Part shown: in pieces, positions 11,719 to 23,290 of the stretch
How positions within the stretch are numbered: the stretch's first letter is position 1
Layout: every line of letters starts with the position of its first letter
NCBI RefSeq assembly: GCF_034190915.1
Contig: NW_026947486.1
Span: 28,183,344-28,247,343, forward strand
Direction: 5' to 3'
Length of the DNA stretch: 64,000 nt
Source of the DNA: Cavia porcellus
Lineage: Eukaryota; Chordata; Mammalia; Rodentia; Caviidae
Position numbers and translations under genes: made by a program
Notes under the pieces: model-generated
Told to the model about the DNA's origin: nothing
Databases searched by the model: none
What the model saw: only the letters and a program-made list of their open reading frames with translations

Positions 11719-14700
11719 ATGTCACTAATAAACCAATATATAACACATAACCATTAACATAAATGGTCTCAATGCACTAATTAAAAGAAATAGACTGGCA
11801 GAATGGATCAAGAAACAAAATCCAACCATGTGCTGTCTGCAAGAAACCCATCTAAAACAAAAGGATACTCACAGACTGAAAGTCAAAGGATGGAAAACAA
11901 TACTTCATGCAACAGGAACCCCCCCCCAAAAAAAAGCGGGGGTAGCTATTCTGTTTGCAGACAATGTGAACTTCAAACCAATAATTATCAGAAGAGACAA
12001 AGCAGGTCACTACATACTGGTTACGGGAAAACTTCAAGAGGAAGAGATAACTATCTTAAATATATATGCACCAAATTCCAAAGCACCCAGTAATATAAAA
12101 CAAGTAATATCAGAAATGAAAAACCAAATTAGCAGTAATACAATTCTAACTGGAGATTTTAACACAGCGTTGACACCAATGGACAGATCAATAGGACAGA
12201 AAATCAGCAAAGAGGTAAAAGAACTGAATCACACCTGTGAACAAATGGATTTGATAGACATATACAGAGTATTCCACCCAATAACAAGAGAATACACATT
12301 TTTCTTAGCAGTGCATGGGTCATTCTCTAAAATAGACCGTATATTAACTTATAGAACATATTTAAAGAAATGCAAAAGAGTTGAAATCATCCCCTGCATG
12401 TTATCAGATCACAGTGCTATGAAATTAGTAATTAATGATAAAAGATACTGCAAAAACCCCATAAACATATGGAAACTGAATAACACATTCTTGAATAATC
12501 AGTGGGTCACAGAGGAAATTAAACAATACCTAAAAACAAATGAAAACACAAATACAGCTTATCGGAATCTGTGGGATGCAATGAAAGCTGTCCTCAGAGG
12601 GAAATTTATTGCACTGAGTTCCCACATCAGGAAAACAGAACAAATACAAATAAATAACTTGATGCTACACCTCAAACAGCTAGAAAAAGAAGAGCAAGTC
12701 AAGCCCAAAGCCAAAAGAAGAGAGGAAATGATAAAAATCAGAGCAGAAATCAATGCAATAGAGACTAAGAAAACAATACAAAGAATCAACGAATCAAAGA
12801 GTTGGTTCTTTAAAAGAATAAAATTGATAAGCCCCTAGCCAACCTTTTTTAAAAAGGGAAGAAAAAGCTCAAATTCTTGCAATAAGGAATGAAAAAGGAG
12901 AAATCACTACAGACCCAATAGAAATACAGAAGATCATCAACACCTATATCAAAAACCTCTACTCTCAAAGGTTAGATAACACAGAAGAAATAGACAGATT
13001 TCTAGAAGCATATGAAGTACCAAAGCTAGGTCAAGAAGAAGTAAAACTGCTGAATAACCCAATTTCTATTCATGAAATCGAAAATGTAATTAAGTCATTA
13101 CCTACAAAGAAGAGCCCAGGCCCAGACGGATTCACTGCAGAATTCTACAAGAAATACAAAGAGGACCTAAACCTGAGAAAGACCCAACTGAAAAAGAGAA
13201 CTACAGACCAATCTCCCTAATGAAAACAGATGCAAAGATCCTCAGTAAATTTTGGCAAATAGGATACAGCAAGTCATCAAGAAGATTATACACCATGACC
13301 AAGTGGGATTCATTCCAGGTATGCAGGGATGGTTCAATATATGTAAATCAATAAATGTAATCCACCATATCAATAGAGTCAAAAATAAGAATCATATGAT
13401 CATTTCTATAGATGCAGAAAAAGCTTTTGATAAGGTACAACATTCATTTATGATAAGAACCTTACAGAAAATTGGAATAGATGGTCTTTACCTCAACATA
13501 ATAAAGGCCATCTATGACAAACCAACAGCCAGTATCATACTAAATGGCCAAAAATTAAAGGCCTTTACTTTAAAATCAGGCACAAGACAAGGATATCCCC
13601 TGTCACTGCTCCTATTTAATATAGTACTGGTAATACTAGCCAGAGCAATTAGATATGAAAGAAAAATAAAAGGCGTAAAGATAGGAAAAGAAGAAGTTAA
13701 ACTGTCACTATTTGCAGATGATATGATACTCTACATAGAAGACCCCCTAAACTCCATTGAAAGACTCCTAGATATAATAAATAAATTCATCAATGTGGCT
13801 GGATAGAAAATCAATACTCAAAAATCAATAGCGTTCTTATATACTAACAACAAAATCAGAGAGAGAGAGAAATAAGTGAAGCCACAACCTTCACACTAGC
13901 AACCAAGAAAATAAAATATTTAGGAATTACTCTCACGAAAGAAGTGAAAGACCTATACAGGGAAAATTATAATACATTGAAAAATGAAATTGAATATGAT
14001 CTCAGGAAATGGAAAGACATCCCTTGCTCATAGGTAGGAAGAATAAATATTGTGAACATGGCCATTCTCCCAAAACTGTTATACAGATTCAATGCAATCC
14101 CAATAAAAATACCATCAACATACCTTATAGATCTAGAGAAATCACTCCTAAAATTCATCTGGAACCAGAAGAGACCTAGAATAGCAAGGACAGTTCTAAG
14201 CAGCACAGGCAAGGCAGGAGGCATCACAATCCCTGACTTGAAGTTATACTACAAAGCAACTGTAGTAAAATCAACATGGTACTGGAATCAAAACAGAGCT
14301 GAAGACCAATGGAATAGATTAGAAGATACAACCACAACTACAAACACACTCAAGCACCTCATCTTTGATAAAGGGGCCAAACAGGTTCACTGGAAGAATG
14401 GCCATCTCTTTAATAAATGGTGTTGGAAAAACTGGCTCTCCATATGCCAAAAACTAAAACTAGACCCATGCCTGTCACCATATACTAAAATAAAATCTAA
14501 ATGGATCAAAGATCTAAATATTAAAACAGAAACACTAAATCTATTGGCAGACAAATTGGGTAAAAACCTTGAAGACATAGAGGTAGGTAGAGAATTCATG
14601 AAGAAGACTCAAACCACATGGGAAATACTTCCTAGAGTCAATAACTGGGATCACATTTTATTAAAAAGTTTCTGTACATCGAAAGAAATCTCTAACATAG

Positions 14701-15441
14701 TGAAAAGAAAACCCACAAACTGGGAAAAAATCCTAGTGAACTGTCCCTCAGACAAAGGTCTTGTGTCTAAAACATACAAAGAATTAAAAAAAATCAGACC
14801 CCCAAAATTCAAAGACCCCATCCAAAAATGGGCATCGGAGATGAATAAACAATTTTCAGATGAAGAAATACAAATGGCAAATAAATATATGAAAAAATGT
14901 TCAGAACTGCTAGTCATTAGAGAAATGCAAATTAAAACCACACTGAGATTTCATCTCACTCCTGAAAGAATGGCCAAGATCAAGAAAACCACCAATAACA
15001 AATGCTAGAGAGGCTGTGGGGAAAAAGGAACTCTCCTGCATTGTTGGTGGGAGTGTTAGACAGATGCAACCATTGTGGAGGTCAGTCTGGAGATTTCTCA
15101 GAAAGCTGGGACTGGAAGCACCATTTAACCCAGCTATTCCACTCCTAGGTATATTGCCAGAAGAACTGAAAGCATCATACCACAGTGATATATGTGCACT
15201 CATGTTTATAGCAGCACAATTTGTAATAGCTAGATCTTGGAAACAACCTACCTAAGTGTCCATCAACTGAGGAATGGATAAAAAAGTTGTGGTATTTTTA
15301 TACAAGGGAGTACTACTCAGCTATAAAGAATGATCGCATTGAGACATTTATAAATAAATGGATGCAGCCCGAGACCATACTTTTATAAGTGAAATAAATC
15401 AAACTCACCTGTATAAATACTGAATAGTTTCCCTAGTGTAA
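11719..15441 (+). pseudogene. L1 #2 ORF2 (endonuclease-reverse transcriptase), broken
   Basis: ORF2 nicks target DNA and reverse-transcribes L1 RNA there. The endonuclease spans 11719-12440, with [25 protein letters not shown] and SDHSAMK motifs. RT fingers and palm lie at about 13060-13730, with [11 protein letters not shown] and the catalytic FADD at 13711-13722. The C-terminal cysteine/zinc-knuckle region is at 14880-15260. It is broken by an early frame change near 11760-11828, a frameshift after 12838, a deletion of about 90 nt at about 13169 (compared with 58767-58855), a TAG at 13804, and further breaks near 13860, 14032 and 15006. The stop follows SLV at 15439-15441. Confidence 0.88.
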
Positions 15442-16976
15442 GAAACGATAAGAATACATGAAAGTACGTGATAATCATGATTCCCAGTCACACTGGTTTG
15501 AAGCCATATAATATTTTCACTCATTACTTGGAATGGTTTTAATTTGGGTGTTTTTATTTTATTGTCTGTGATACTACAAATGACTATTTTGAAGAGAATA
15601 AGAGCATAATAGCTAGCGCTGATTTAATATCATCCTGTTTTGAAGCCCCATCAAGTTTTTGTTCACTTGTTTCCATTGGTTCTAACATGTGGTACCTTAT
15701 TATATCTTAATGTATGTGATAGTATAAGCAAGTTTTTTATAGACAAAGAGATAATATAGAAATTGATGTTTGGTTTCTGCTAGCTGGTTCTAAATTCCCT
15801 GCAACAATTTCATTCTCTTGAACGGTCTCACACTGTCTTGATAAATTTGAGGCTATAGTATACAAAGTTAGACTCAAATATTTCAAGGAAAGAGTCTCTC
15901 TGGTAACTACTATTAATGTCAAGCTATCTGGGGGTGAAACACAACGATGGTTAAATTTTTCGATTGTGACCGGTGTTGTTATATTGATACGTTCTTCTTC
16001 TTTTTTTTTTTTTTATCTCAGTCTCCCCCCCTTTTTCTTTCCTTTTTTAAAAAAATTAGTTTATCTCTTAGTATCTGTTAGCTAAGGGAAAATTAAATTA
16101 AAAATAGTGCGATAGATTATAGTATTTTTTTTTGTTTCCTTATTAACCTGATTTGAACCCCTGTAGTGTTCTCCATATCTTGTTCTGACTGATTTTATTA
16201 TATTCTGTTTCGCTTAATAGTATCAAGTTTGAGGGTATAGGCAACCATTTGGAAGGCAACCAGATATTCTATGATGCCTGTTATTATTTGATCATTATCT
16301 TCTTTGGAATCCTGTAAGCTCTCCAATGTGGTTTTATTGGTCTTATGTACAGTTTTGTTCAATTCTTTTATACTAGTGGATATAAGCTACTCTTTTTAGG
16401 ATAACAAGAGGCATAATGGTAACCATTGCTGATCACCTAGTAATCCCCCCCTTTATTTTTATTTATTTATTTTTTTTCATTTTATGCTATGTCCATCCTC
16501 CTGATCTAAATGACTCTGTTTTGCTTTGTCACATTGGGTTTTTCTTTGGTCCATCTTGCTTTGTTTTTTGGCCTTTTTTTCAATCTTTTTTTCTTTTCCT
16601 CTTCAAAGAAAAAGTTAAAAAAAACTGTGGAAGTAGTGGAAAGTAAAATGCCCGATTGTTAGTGTAAAAAAGAGAGGAAGGAAAGTGATCTCAAGGATAT
16701 AACTGCAAGTTTATTTAAAGTGTAGGAAAGAGAACTATATTGCTGAGTTTTTCTTGGATCATTGAACAGAAGTGACTGCAATCTCACTGTATTAATCTCC
16801 ACTTTGTATGCTTTGATTTTGTAATCTGGACAGCTGTTTGTAAGTTGACAATGTGTGATCTATTAACTGGTGAACTCTTACTGTATGTTTTTTTTCTCTT
16901 GAAATTCTGTGTTGCTTCTAGCCTTTTACTGTCTTGCTTCGTTTAGTTTTGTTTTTCTCTATAAATAAAAAAAACC
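15442..16976 (+). other. L1 #2 3' UTR, unusually long, with C/T-rich tract
   Basis: About 1.5 kb separates the ORF2 stop from the A-rich end. It matches the reverse complements at 28522-29929 and 54312-55777 along its whole length. It contains a C/T-rich run at about 15993-16047 (T14, then CTCAGTCTCCCCCCC) that is conserved in position in the other two copies. Confidence 0.8.
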
Positions 16977-19795
16977 CAGATATTTGAAGAGAAATATGGC
17001 AAAAGCAAGGCTGGAGTACAAAAGATAATCACAGAAGTTGTAGAAATCTAGAGAAGAGAGCAGAAGATAACTAAGTAGTAAGCAAGGAATTATGGAAACT
17101 AACCAAAGTATTTAGTGAGAATATATACTCTTATGAAAATATCATTGAATCTAGAGTGTTAAATTGAGATAAAAAGGAATAAAGACAAATAGATTATAAT
17201 AAAAATAGAGGTAAAAACCAAATAAATAAATGGAAAAGGAAATAAACCAGGCAAGAAAGAAGAAAAGTAAAACAGATGAAAAACCAAATTCTCCTTGTGT
17301 CCATAGAGAGCTCAAAACTGCCTGCATAGCCTGCAGTAGAATTTGTGGATGTGAGGTTGTTTTGTCCTCCAGATATGGGAGCCTGGGGCCAGAATCTTCA
17401 GTGAGTATTTTCTGTATGTCATTTATTTGCATCCCACTCCTTACTCTGTTTCTCTTAGCATCTCTCTCCTATTTGCTGTACTGTATTCAGTCAGAGACGC
17501 AGGACTTCTGCCAGTCCTGTGTATAGATAGCTGCTTCTGTTTCTTTCTCAGCCTTCCGTGTTCCTCTTCCACTGGCAAGTATCTATTCTCTCAGCTGATT
17601 TGTTTTAGGATGTGATGTGATGCCATGATGTGGTGTGACCTTCTACTCCTGCAGATGCTCTTCAGTGCTGCTCAATATCAATTCATTTTCCTCTCCTGAA
17701 GAGGTAGTGCTATATCTTCCAACTCCTTGCTTTGTGAGGTCTGCCACCATAGCCATCTACCTCCACTGTAGTCTGTAACTTCATGAGTGTGATGCAGTGA
17801 TGTGCTGTAAGATGCCTTTTTGCTCCAGACCCTGGTGTGGGGACATCCTTGTGCAGCACAGTCCCATGGGGTAAGGCTAATCCCAGCATCTCTCTAGTCA
17901 CAAATCATGGGGGAGAGATTAGCTGTTCCAATTATTATGCACACTTGTAGTCTTTTATCTTGTCCCTAGAGGTTTCAGTAAGCACTCTGGTACAAAAAAA
18001 GGAAAGTGAAGAGAAAAGAAAAGAAAAAAAAAAAAAAAGAAAGTAACAGGAAGGGAAAGGAAATAATTTTAATATAATTTTTAATCTACTTGATTTCAGA
18101 TTGAAACTTTTTGTGTACTCTTAATACTTTGATAAATTGGTCATTCATGTTTTTGTTTTGCTTAGCTCATTTAGATTTTATTAGTGTCTTTGCAAAGCCC
18201 CTGGAACATTTTTTTATCACTTCTATTACCTGTTTAGTTATGTTTTCGGTAATGCTGCTGAGTACTTCATTGATATGCTTTCTCAGCTCCTTTGTTATCG
18301 TTTTGTGTAATTTGTATTTGTAGTTTATACTATTTTCCCCCTTGACATTCCCTCTATTAACTATGGGAGTTGGAGTTTGGAAGATAATTTATTGCCTTGT
18401 TTTTTTAGGCTTCTATTTATTTTTGTTTTCTGCTGAAGTTTTTAAATACTTATAGTTTAAAAACATTTTTTGCTAAAATACATATCTTTTAGTCACTTCA
18501 GTGATAGACTTCTGGTGTAGTTAACTATACTCTTTTGCCTGTGTCCCAGGATTTGTGCACGTCAATTAAATTGATAGGGGAGACTGCAGTGTAATGTGTC
18601 CAACAGTGATTTCTCTCAAGAATTATTATAATGTCATAAATGTAATCTATGTGTTAGCTTATAGAGAAAACCCATTAAGAGCAACAATTATTCAAACCAG
18701 ATACTATCAAGCAAGTTAGTTACAATATTATCATGCAAGACGAATTGGATATTCACACTCCCTAAGAACCAATTATGTGCCACTTTTATCTGTAGAGGAG
18801 AAATATACAATTTTATGACAAACATCAAGAAAATATGCACTGTATGTAACAGATATATCTCCAATAATGGTAGAAAAATCAACAGTAATCTTATACCATT
18901 AACTATCTAAAAATCAATAAAGCTATATGATTATTCTATTAAATATACAGGGGTTGGGACTATGAAAATGCAAAAAGAAAAAAATTGAAATTTCAAATGA
19001 CATGAACAGGAGAAAAGAAAAGTGAGGCAAAGAATCATATTGAGGTAGAAGCATTTTATACAATTAGGCAAAAGTAACTGAAAAACTGATAACAAATAGT
19101 TGATAAAAACAAAAGGAGAAAAATGTATAAGGAATAAAAAAGAGAGATAATATTAAAGGGAGTAAAACTTAAAAAGGAGAAGTGGAACAAAAGAAAACCT
19201 AAGGAAAAAAAGCAACAAAAAGGGAAAAGAGAGAGAGAGAATCAAGGAAAAAGGACCAAGGAAAACTTCCAACACTTTAATAATCTAGTGAGGAACAAAA
19301 AGGAAATAGAAATCTAAACTCACAAAGAAAAATTAAAAAAAAAAAAAAAACAGAAAAGCATTTTGAATACATGTCTTTTCTTCTAAGATCTACAATTTTT
19401 GAGATAAAGAGATAGTTTACCCCAGATCTTTGCTGGATTCAGGCAAGAGCAAACAGTAGAGTAACAACAACACTGCTATTATTTTCATTTCCAGAACAAT
19501 TCAGGCAGGATCTGGCCTCTGGCTAGAGGAGCAGGGTCTATGTCCTTTTAGATCAAGCCCTTCATGAGAACTCTTTTGTACATGTTCCCTAACTGTAGCT
19601 GTCTTCCATGATTGTCTGTCACTCTGGGAACATAACACTGTGAACTCTAGAATGGAAGGAACCACGTGGCTACTCTGGGTACTGGGTTCAAACAATCAAA
19701 CCTTCCCAGGATTGTGTCTTACCAAGTACTTTCATCAGAAATATGACAGGTATTTGTACTAGTCCCAAACCAGCTAGCTGTCCCCTGTGGAAAAA
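16977..19795. other. Unassigned intergenic DNA with possible decayed L1 sequence
   Basis: No supported gene. 17300-17960 is of more balanced composition with no convincing open frame. An A/G-rich run lies at 17993-18060. 18110-18420 has a T-rich, L1-like texture (TTCATTGATATGCTTTCTCA and similar) and could be an antisense old L1 5' fragment, but I cannot confirm it. 18950-19360 is strongly A/G-rich with a short GA run near 19230 and an A run at 19334-19350. Confidence 0.35.
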
Positions 19796-19806
19796 CTCAA
19801 TGGGTG

Positions 19807-19885
19807 ATGGGGGCTGGAAGTTTAGCTCAGCGGCATAAGTTGGCAGTCGTGAGTTTGATCCCCGTAACGATAAAAAGGAAAAAGA

Positions 19886-19926
<41 letters not shown>
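19807..19926 (+). repeat. ID-like tRNA-derived SINE with 40+ nt A tail
   Basis: The body reads GGGGCTGGAAGTTTAGCTCA, then a shortened middle and GTCGTGAGTTTGATCCCC, then an A-rich spacer and a run of about 40 A. Compared with the copy at 39703 it lacks the anticodon-stem segment between GGCATAAG and GGCAGTCG. It is flanked by CTCAATGGGTG at 19796-19806 and 19927-19937, an 11-bp target duplication typical of L1-driven insertion. The long clean tail suggests a recent insertion. Confidence 0.9.
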
Positions 19927-20215
19927 CTCAATGGGTGCAATGTCTCATGGTCTCCCTACAGATCACAGCAACAAACTGTTTATTTTATTCTGCTGGCGTA
20001 TTTATCCCTGAGGCCGTGTGGAATTCGCAGCATTCATTTTGTCTCTGTAGGTTTGGCACTGTCTGCCCCTCATACACAAAAGGCCACAAGCCATGAACCA
20101 GGAACCCAGCGAAAGTGCAAATGGTCTCTTACCTTGTACAGATTGTGTTCTATTTCTTCAAATTTTCTGTAATTTTTAATTTTCCTTTCAGATCCATTCT
20201 GGCATCTGGGGAACG

Positions 20216-21069
20216 ACTTCTCTTCCTCCTCCTCCTCCTCCTCCTCCTCCTCCTTCTGCTCCTCCTCCTCCTCTTCCTCCTCCTCCTTTTCTACTTCTTC
20301 CTCCTCCTCTTTTTCCTCTTCCTTCTCTTCTTCTTCCCTCCTCCTCCTCGTCCTCCTCCTCCTCTACTTCTTCCTCCTCCTCTACTTCTTCCTCCTCCTC
20401 TTCTTCTTCCCTCCTCCTCCTCGTCCTCCTCCTCCTCTACTTCTTCCTCCTCCTCTACTTCTTCCTCCTCCTCTTCTTCTTCCCTCCTCCTCTTCCTCCT
20501 TCTCCTCTTCTTCCTCTTCCTCCTCTTCTTCCTCCTCTTCCTTTTCTTTTTCCTCTCCTCTTCTTCTTCTACTTTTCTTATTCATTTCTTCTTCTCCTCC
20601 TCCTCTTCCTCCTTCCTCCTTCTCCTCTTCTTCCTCCGCTTGCTCTTCTTTTTCTTCCTCCTCTCCTCCTTTTCTTCTTATTCTACTTTTCTTCTTCTCC
20701 CCCTCCACTTCTTCCTCCTCTTCCTCCTCCTCCATCTCTTGTTCTTCCTCCTCCTCCGCTTCTTCTACTTCCTCCTCCTCCTTTTCTTCCTCCTCTTCCT
20801 CTTCTTCTTCCTCCTCCTCTTCTTCTTCTAGGTTTCTTCTTCTTCTTTCTTCTTCTCTTTCTACTCCTCTTCCTCCTTCTTCTCCTCTTAAAAGCTCCTG
20901 CTCCTCCAACTTCTTCTCTTGCTCCTTCTCTTTCTCTTCTTCTTCCTCTTCTCCTTCTTCTTCCTCTTCATCTTTGTCCTCTTCTACTTCTTCTTTTTCT
21001 TCTTCTTCTTCTTACCCTTCCTCTTCTTGTTCCTTTTCCTCTTCTTCTTCCTCTTACTCTTCTCCTTCT

Positions 21070-21100
<31 letters not shown>

Positions 21101-21226
21101 TTTCTTCTTCTTCCTCTTCTTTTTCCTCTTCTTCTTCCTCCTCATCTTCATCTTCTTCCTTTTCTTCTTTTTCCTGTTCTTCTTCCTCCTCATCTTCTTC
21201 CTCTTCTTCTTCTTCTTCTTCTCCTT

Positions 21227-21259
<33 letters not shown>

Positions 21260-21316
21260 TTTCTTCTTCTTCCTCTCCTTCTTCTTCCTCTTCTTTCTCT
21301 TCTTCTTCTTTTTCTT
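20216..21316 (+). repeat. 1.1-kb polypyrimidine tract (CTT/CCT microsatellite)
   Basis: About 1.1 kb of nearly pure C/T on the plus strand, built from interleaved CCT and CTT triplets. It contains a locally duplicated unit (CCTCCTCCTCGTCCTCCTCC and flanks) near 20340 and 20413. Purine interruptions are few. The long open frames read across it on both strands (Leu/Phe/Ser-rich on one strand, Glu/Arg/Lys-rich on the other) are artefacts of the repeat. Confidence 0.95.
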
Positions 21317-21532
21317 TAAATTTTATTTAAGAGGAAAAAGAGAAAAACACAAAACAAAACAAAGCGGTGTAAGGGTACACATAATACAGAACTACAAAAA
21401 AAAACCATAACAGTAAAAAATCACCTGTTAATAGATTACATATTATCATCTTGAAAATAGTTGCTCAAATCACAGTATCAAAGAATACAAAGTGGACATT
21501 CAAACAGGGAGACTGCAAACAGCTGTGTTCAA
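21317..21532 (-). mobile_element. 5'-truncated L1 3' end
   Basis: The plus strand reads TTTAAATTTTATTTAAGAGG and then A-rich sequence matching, in the same orientation, the starts of the minus-strand L1s at 28522 and 54312 (GTTAATAGATTACATATT and AAGTGGACATTCAAACAG are shared). It is therefore about the last 210 nt of an L1 3' UTR on the minus strand. It is wedged between two polypyrimidine tracts. Confidence 0.8.
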
Positions 21533-21534
21533 TG

Positions 21535-21664
21535 TCTTCTTCTTCTTCTTCTTCTTCTTCTTCTCCTCCTCCTCCTCCTCCTCCTCTTCCTCCTCCTTCT
21601 TCTTCTTCTTCTTCTTCTTCTGCTCCTTCTCCTCCTCCTCCTCCTCTTTCTCCTCCTCCTCATT
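21535..21664 (+). repeat. Second polypyrimidine microsatellite (CTT)n(CCT)n
   Basis: About 130 bp of CTT then CCT triplets directly after the L1 3' fragment. All open frames here are repeat artefacts. Confidence 0.9.
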
Positions 21665-21849
21665 GATTTCCAGAGTGTAGATTATAAATCTCAGACAAAT
21701 TGAGTTGATATCACTTACTACTTTATTTTTTTTTCTGGCTTATCACTCCACTTTTACTTCTCCTTTTGACTTTGACTCATTTTTTAGTGGGATCCACGTT
21801 GAGCAAAAACAATTCCTTCCTCAGCTTGCTGGCTATGACAATGATCTGT

Positions 21850-22538
21850 AGAACGAGGTCTTGGAGCTTCCGGGAAAGAACCAGCAGTGTCTCCTGAGAT
21901 CCACGCCATGTTGGAACTTAGGACTCTGGGAGGCCAAGCAAGCACCTCCCCTCCCTGGTAGGCGAGGCAGGGTGGCAGACTGCAGCCCTTCCAGGGGGAG
22001 AACCAGCAGTGTCTCCTGAGATCCACGCCGTGTTGGAACTGAGGACGCTGTGAAAACAAATGACCATCCTGACTCCCTGCTAAGCAATAGTGAACCTACT
22101 GCTACATAGCCTAGAGACAAATATCCCACTTCCCCTATCCTCCTTGTCCCCCCCCCCCCATTAGCAAATGGTAACCAGAAATCTGAGCATCTCCTGGCAG
22201 GTTGACCATAGCAAATAAGGGGGACTTCCTTCTACCATTTCTTTGAAGGCAAATATTTTTATTACTGTTTTGCTCTTTTCTAATTAATGGTACCACTCTA
22301 TTCAATATTCTGTTTTGATAAGTTCTATAGTGTTCCATATTTCATCTCATTTTGATATACGTGACTGAAAGAACAACTATTATAAAGATAACAAAATATA
22401 CTGTGATACCTATTACTGTTATCCCAGTAATCTGCTGTGAAGTTCTGTACCAATTTCACTGTACGATCTTAGTTGGCTTTATTCTGACTTGTTCCGTTGT
22501 ATACTTTCAAAAAAAAAAAAAAAGAACAAGGTCTTGGA
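21850..22538 (+). mobile_element. Composite retroposon copy A (SVA-like layout), with target duplications
   Basis: The element occupies 21866-22522. It is flanked by AGAACGAGGTCTTGGA (21850-21865) and AGAACAAGGTCTTGGA (22523-22538), a 16-bp duplication with one mismatch, and ends in about 15 A. In order it has: two GC-rich units with a 122-bp period (CCAGCAGTGT at 21881 and 22003), a linker with an 11-12 nt C run near 22148, and an AT-rich unique body ending TTGTATACTTTC before the A tail. Copy B, at 57204-57940 on the other strand, has the same parts. It has no RT or protein domain, so it must have been moved by another element's machinery, most simply L1. I do not recognise the family. Confidence 0.8.
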
Positions 22539-22618
22539 AAACTCTTTTCAATTGTCTGTAATAAAGTCACCAGTGGAATCAGTAGAGGTCACGAAATGAC
22601 CACACCAATGTCACTTGT

Positions 22619-22947
22619 TGTTATGTTTTGTCTGTGTGGCCTTCCAAAGACTGAATCTAGGGTTTGTGGTTGGTTTATTGTTTAGTGCTAGGGTGTGTGT
22701 GTGTGTGAGTGCTACACACACCTTAAGATGGTTACCCTACATATAAGGGGAAAAGAGAGGTTTAGCCTTTCCCTTTTGCTCTTGTTGCTTTTGCTGTTTC
22801 ATCGCCCCAGCCATCATGAACTGTTGTCCCTCTATTAAAGTCAGCAGCACATGGACTGAAATTTTTACAAACTGTGAGACAAAGAAATCTTTTTTCCCCT
22901 AAGTTTGGGTATTTTGTCTCAGCAACAAGAAAAAAGTAACGGAGACA
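22619..22947 (+). repeat. Solo MaLR-type LTR
   Basis: This 329-bp LTR starts TGTTATGTTTTGTCTGTG and ends GGAGACA. It shares segments with the MaLR LTRs at 911 and 2724: GTTTAGTGCTAGGGTGTG, GCCATCATGAA, GCACATGGACTGAAA, and GGGTATTTTGTCTCAGCAAC. It is flanked by CTTGT at 22614-22618 and 22948-22952. A GT run lies at 22695-22710. There is no second LTR or interior, so it is a solo LTR. Confidence 0.85.
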
Positions 22948-23084
22948 CTTGTGAATGAATTATACTCATGAAGAAATTCCCACAAATGACCACTGAGCCT
23001 TCATTTCTTAAAAATCATTGGCCTATGGAAACAGGAAAGTTTCATAGTCAAGATAGGAACACTTATGCTTTGTTGCTGCTATTA

Positions 23085-23290
23085 CTTTGTTTTCATTCCT
23101 CACCAGGATTGAATCATAGGATTTTGCCATGAGCTACATCCACAGCCCCTTTGTTTTATTTTGTAACATGACCTTCTTAAGTTGCTAAGATGCCCAGGGT
23201 GGGCTCTAATTTTGGATTTTTATGCCTTTGGTTCCTACAAAACTGAGACTACAGGAGTGAGTCACCTCACCTCATCTTGTTCAGGAGGTA
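23085..23290 (-). repeat. B4-like (ID plus B1 fusion) SINE
   Basis: The plus strand reads as the reverse complement of an ID-type head (CCAGGATTGAATCATAGGAT, CCATGAGCTACATCCACAGC) next to a B1-type part (GTTGCTAAGATGCCCAGGGT, GACTACAGGAGTGAGTCACC). This order is that of rodent B4-type SINEs. Divergence is high. Confidence 0.55.

Larger units (their letters stand above)
10242..16976 (+). mobile_element. L1 #2, full-length LINE-1
   Basis: All L1 parts are present in order: tandem promoter monomers and 5' UTR (10242-10632), ORF1 (10633-11678), a 40-nt inter-ORF gap, ORF2 (11719-15441), a 1.5-kb 3' UTR (15442 to about 16970), and a short A-rich end (AATAAAAAAAACC). Both ORFs are broken, so the copy is inactive. 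I could not find a convincing target duplication. Its 3' UTR matches, in reverse complement, 28522-29929 and 54312-55777. Confidence 0.93.

Noticed and set aside
20115..21410. Long Leu/Phe/Ser-rich and Glu/Lys/Arg-rich open frames on both strands
   Set aside because: They are read through CTT/CCT triplet repeats, which lack stops in most frames. The composition is purely that of the microsatellite.
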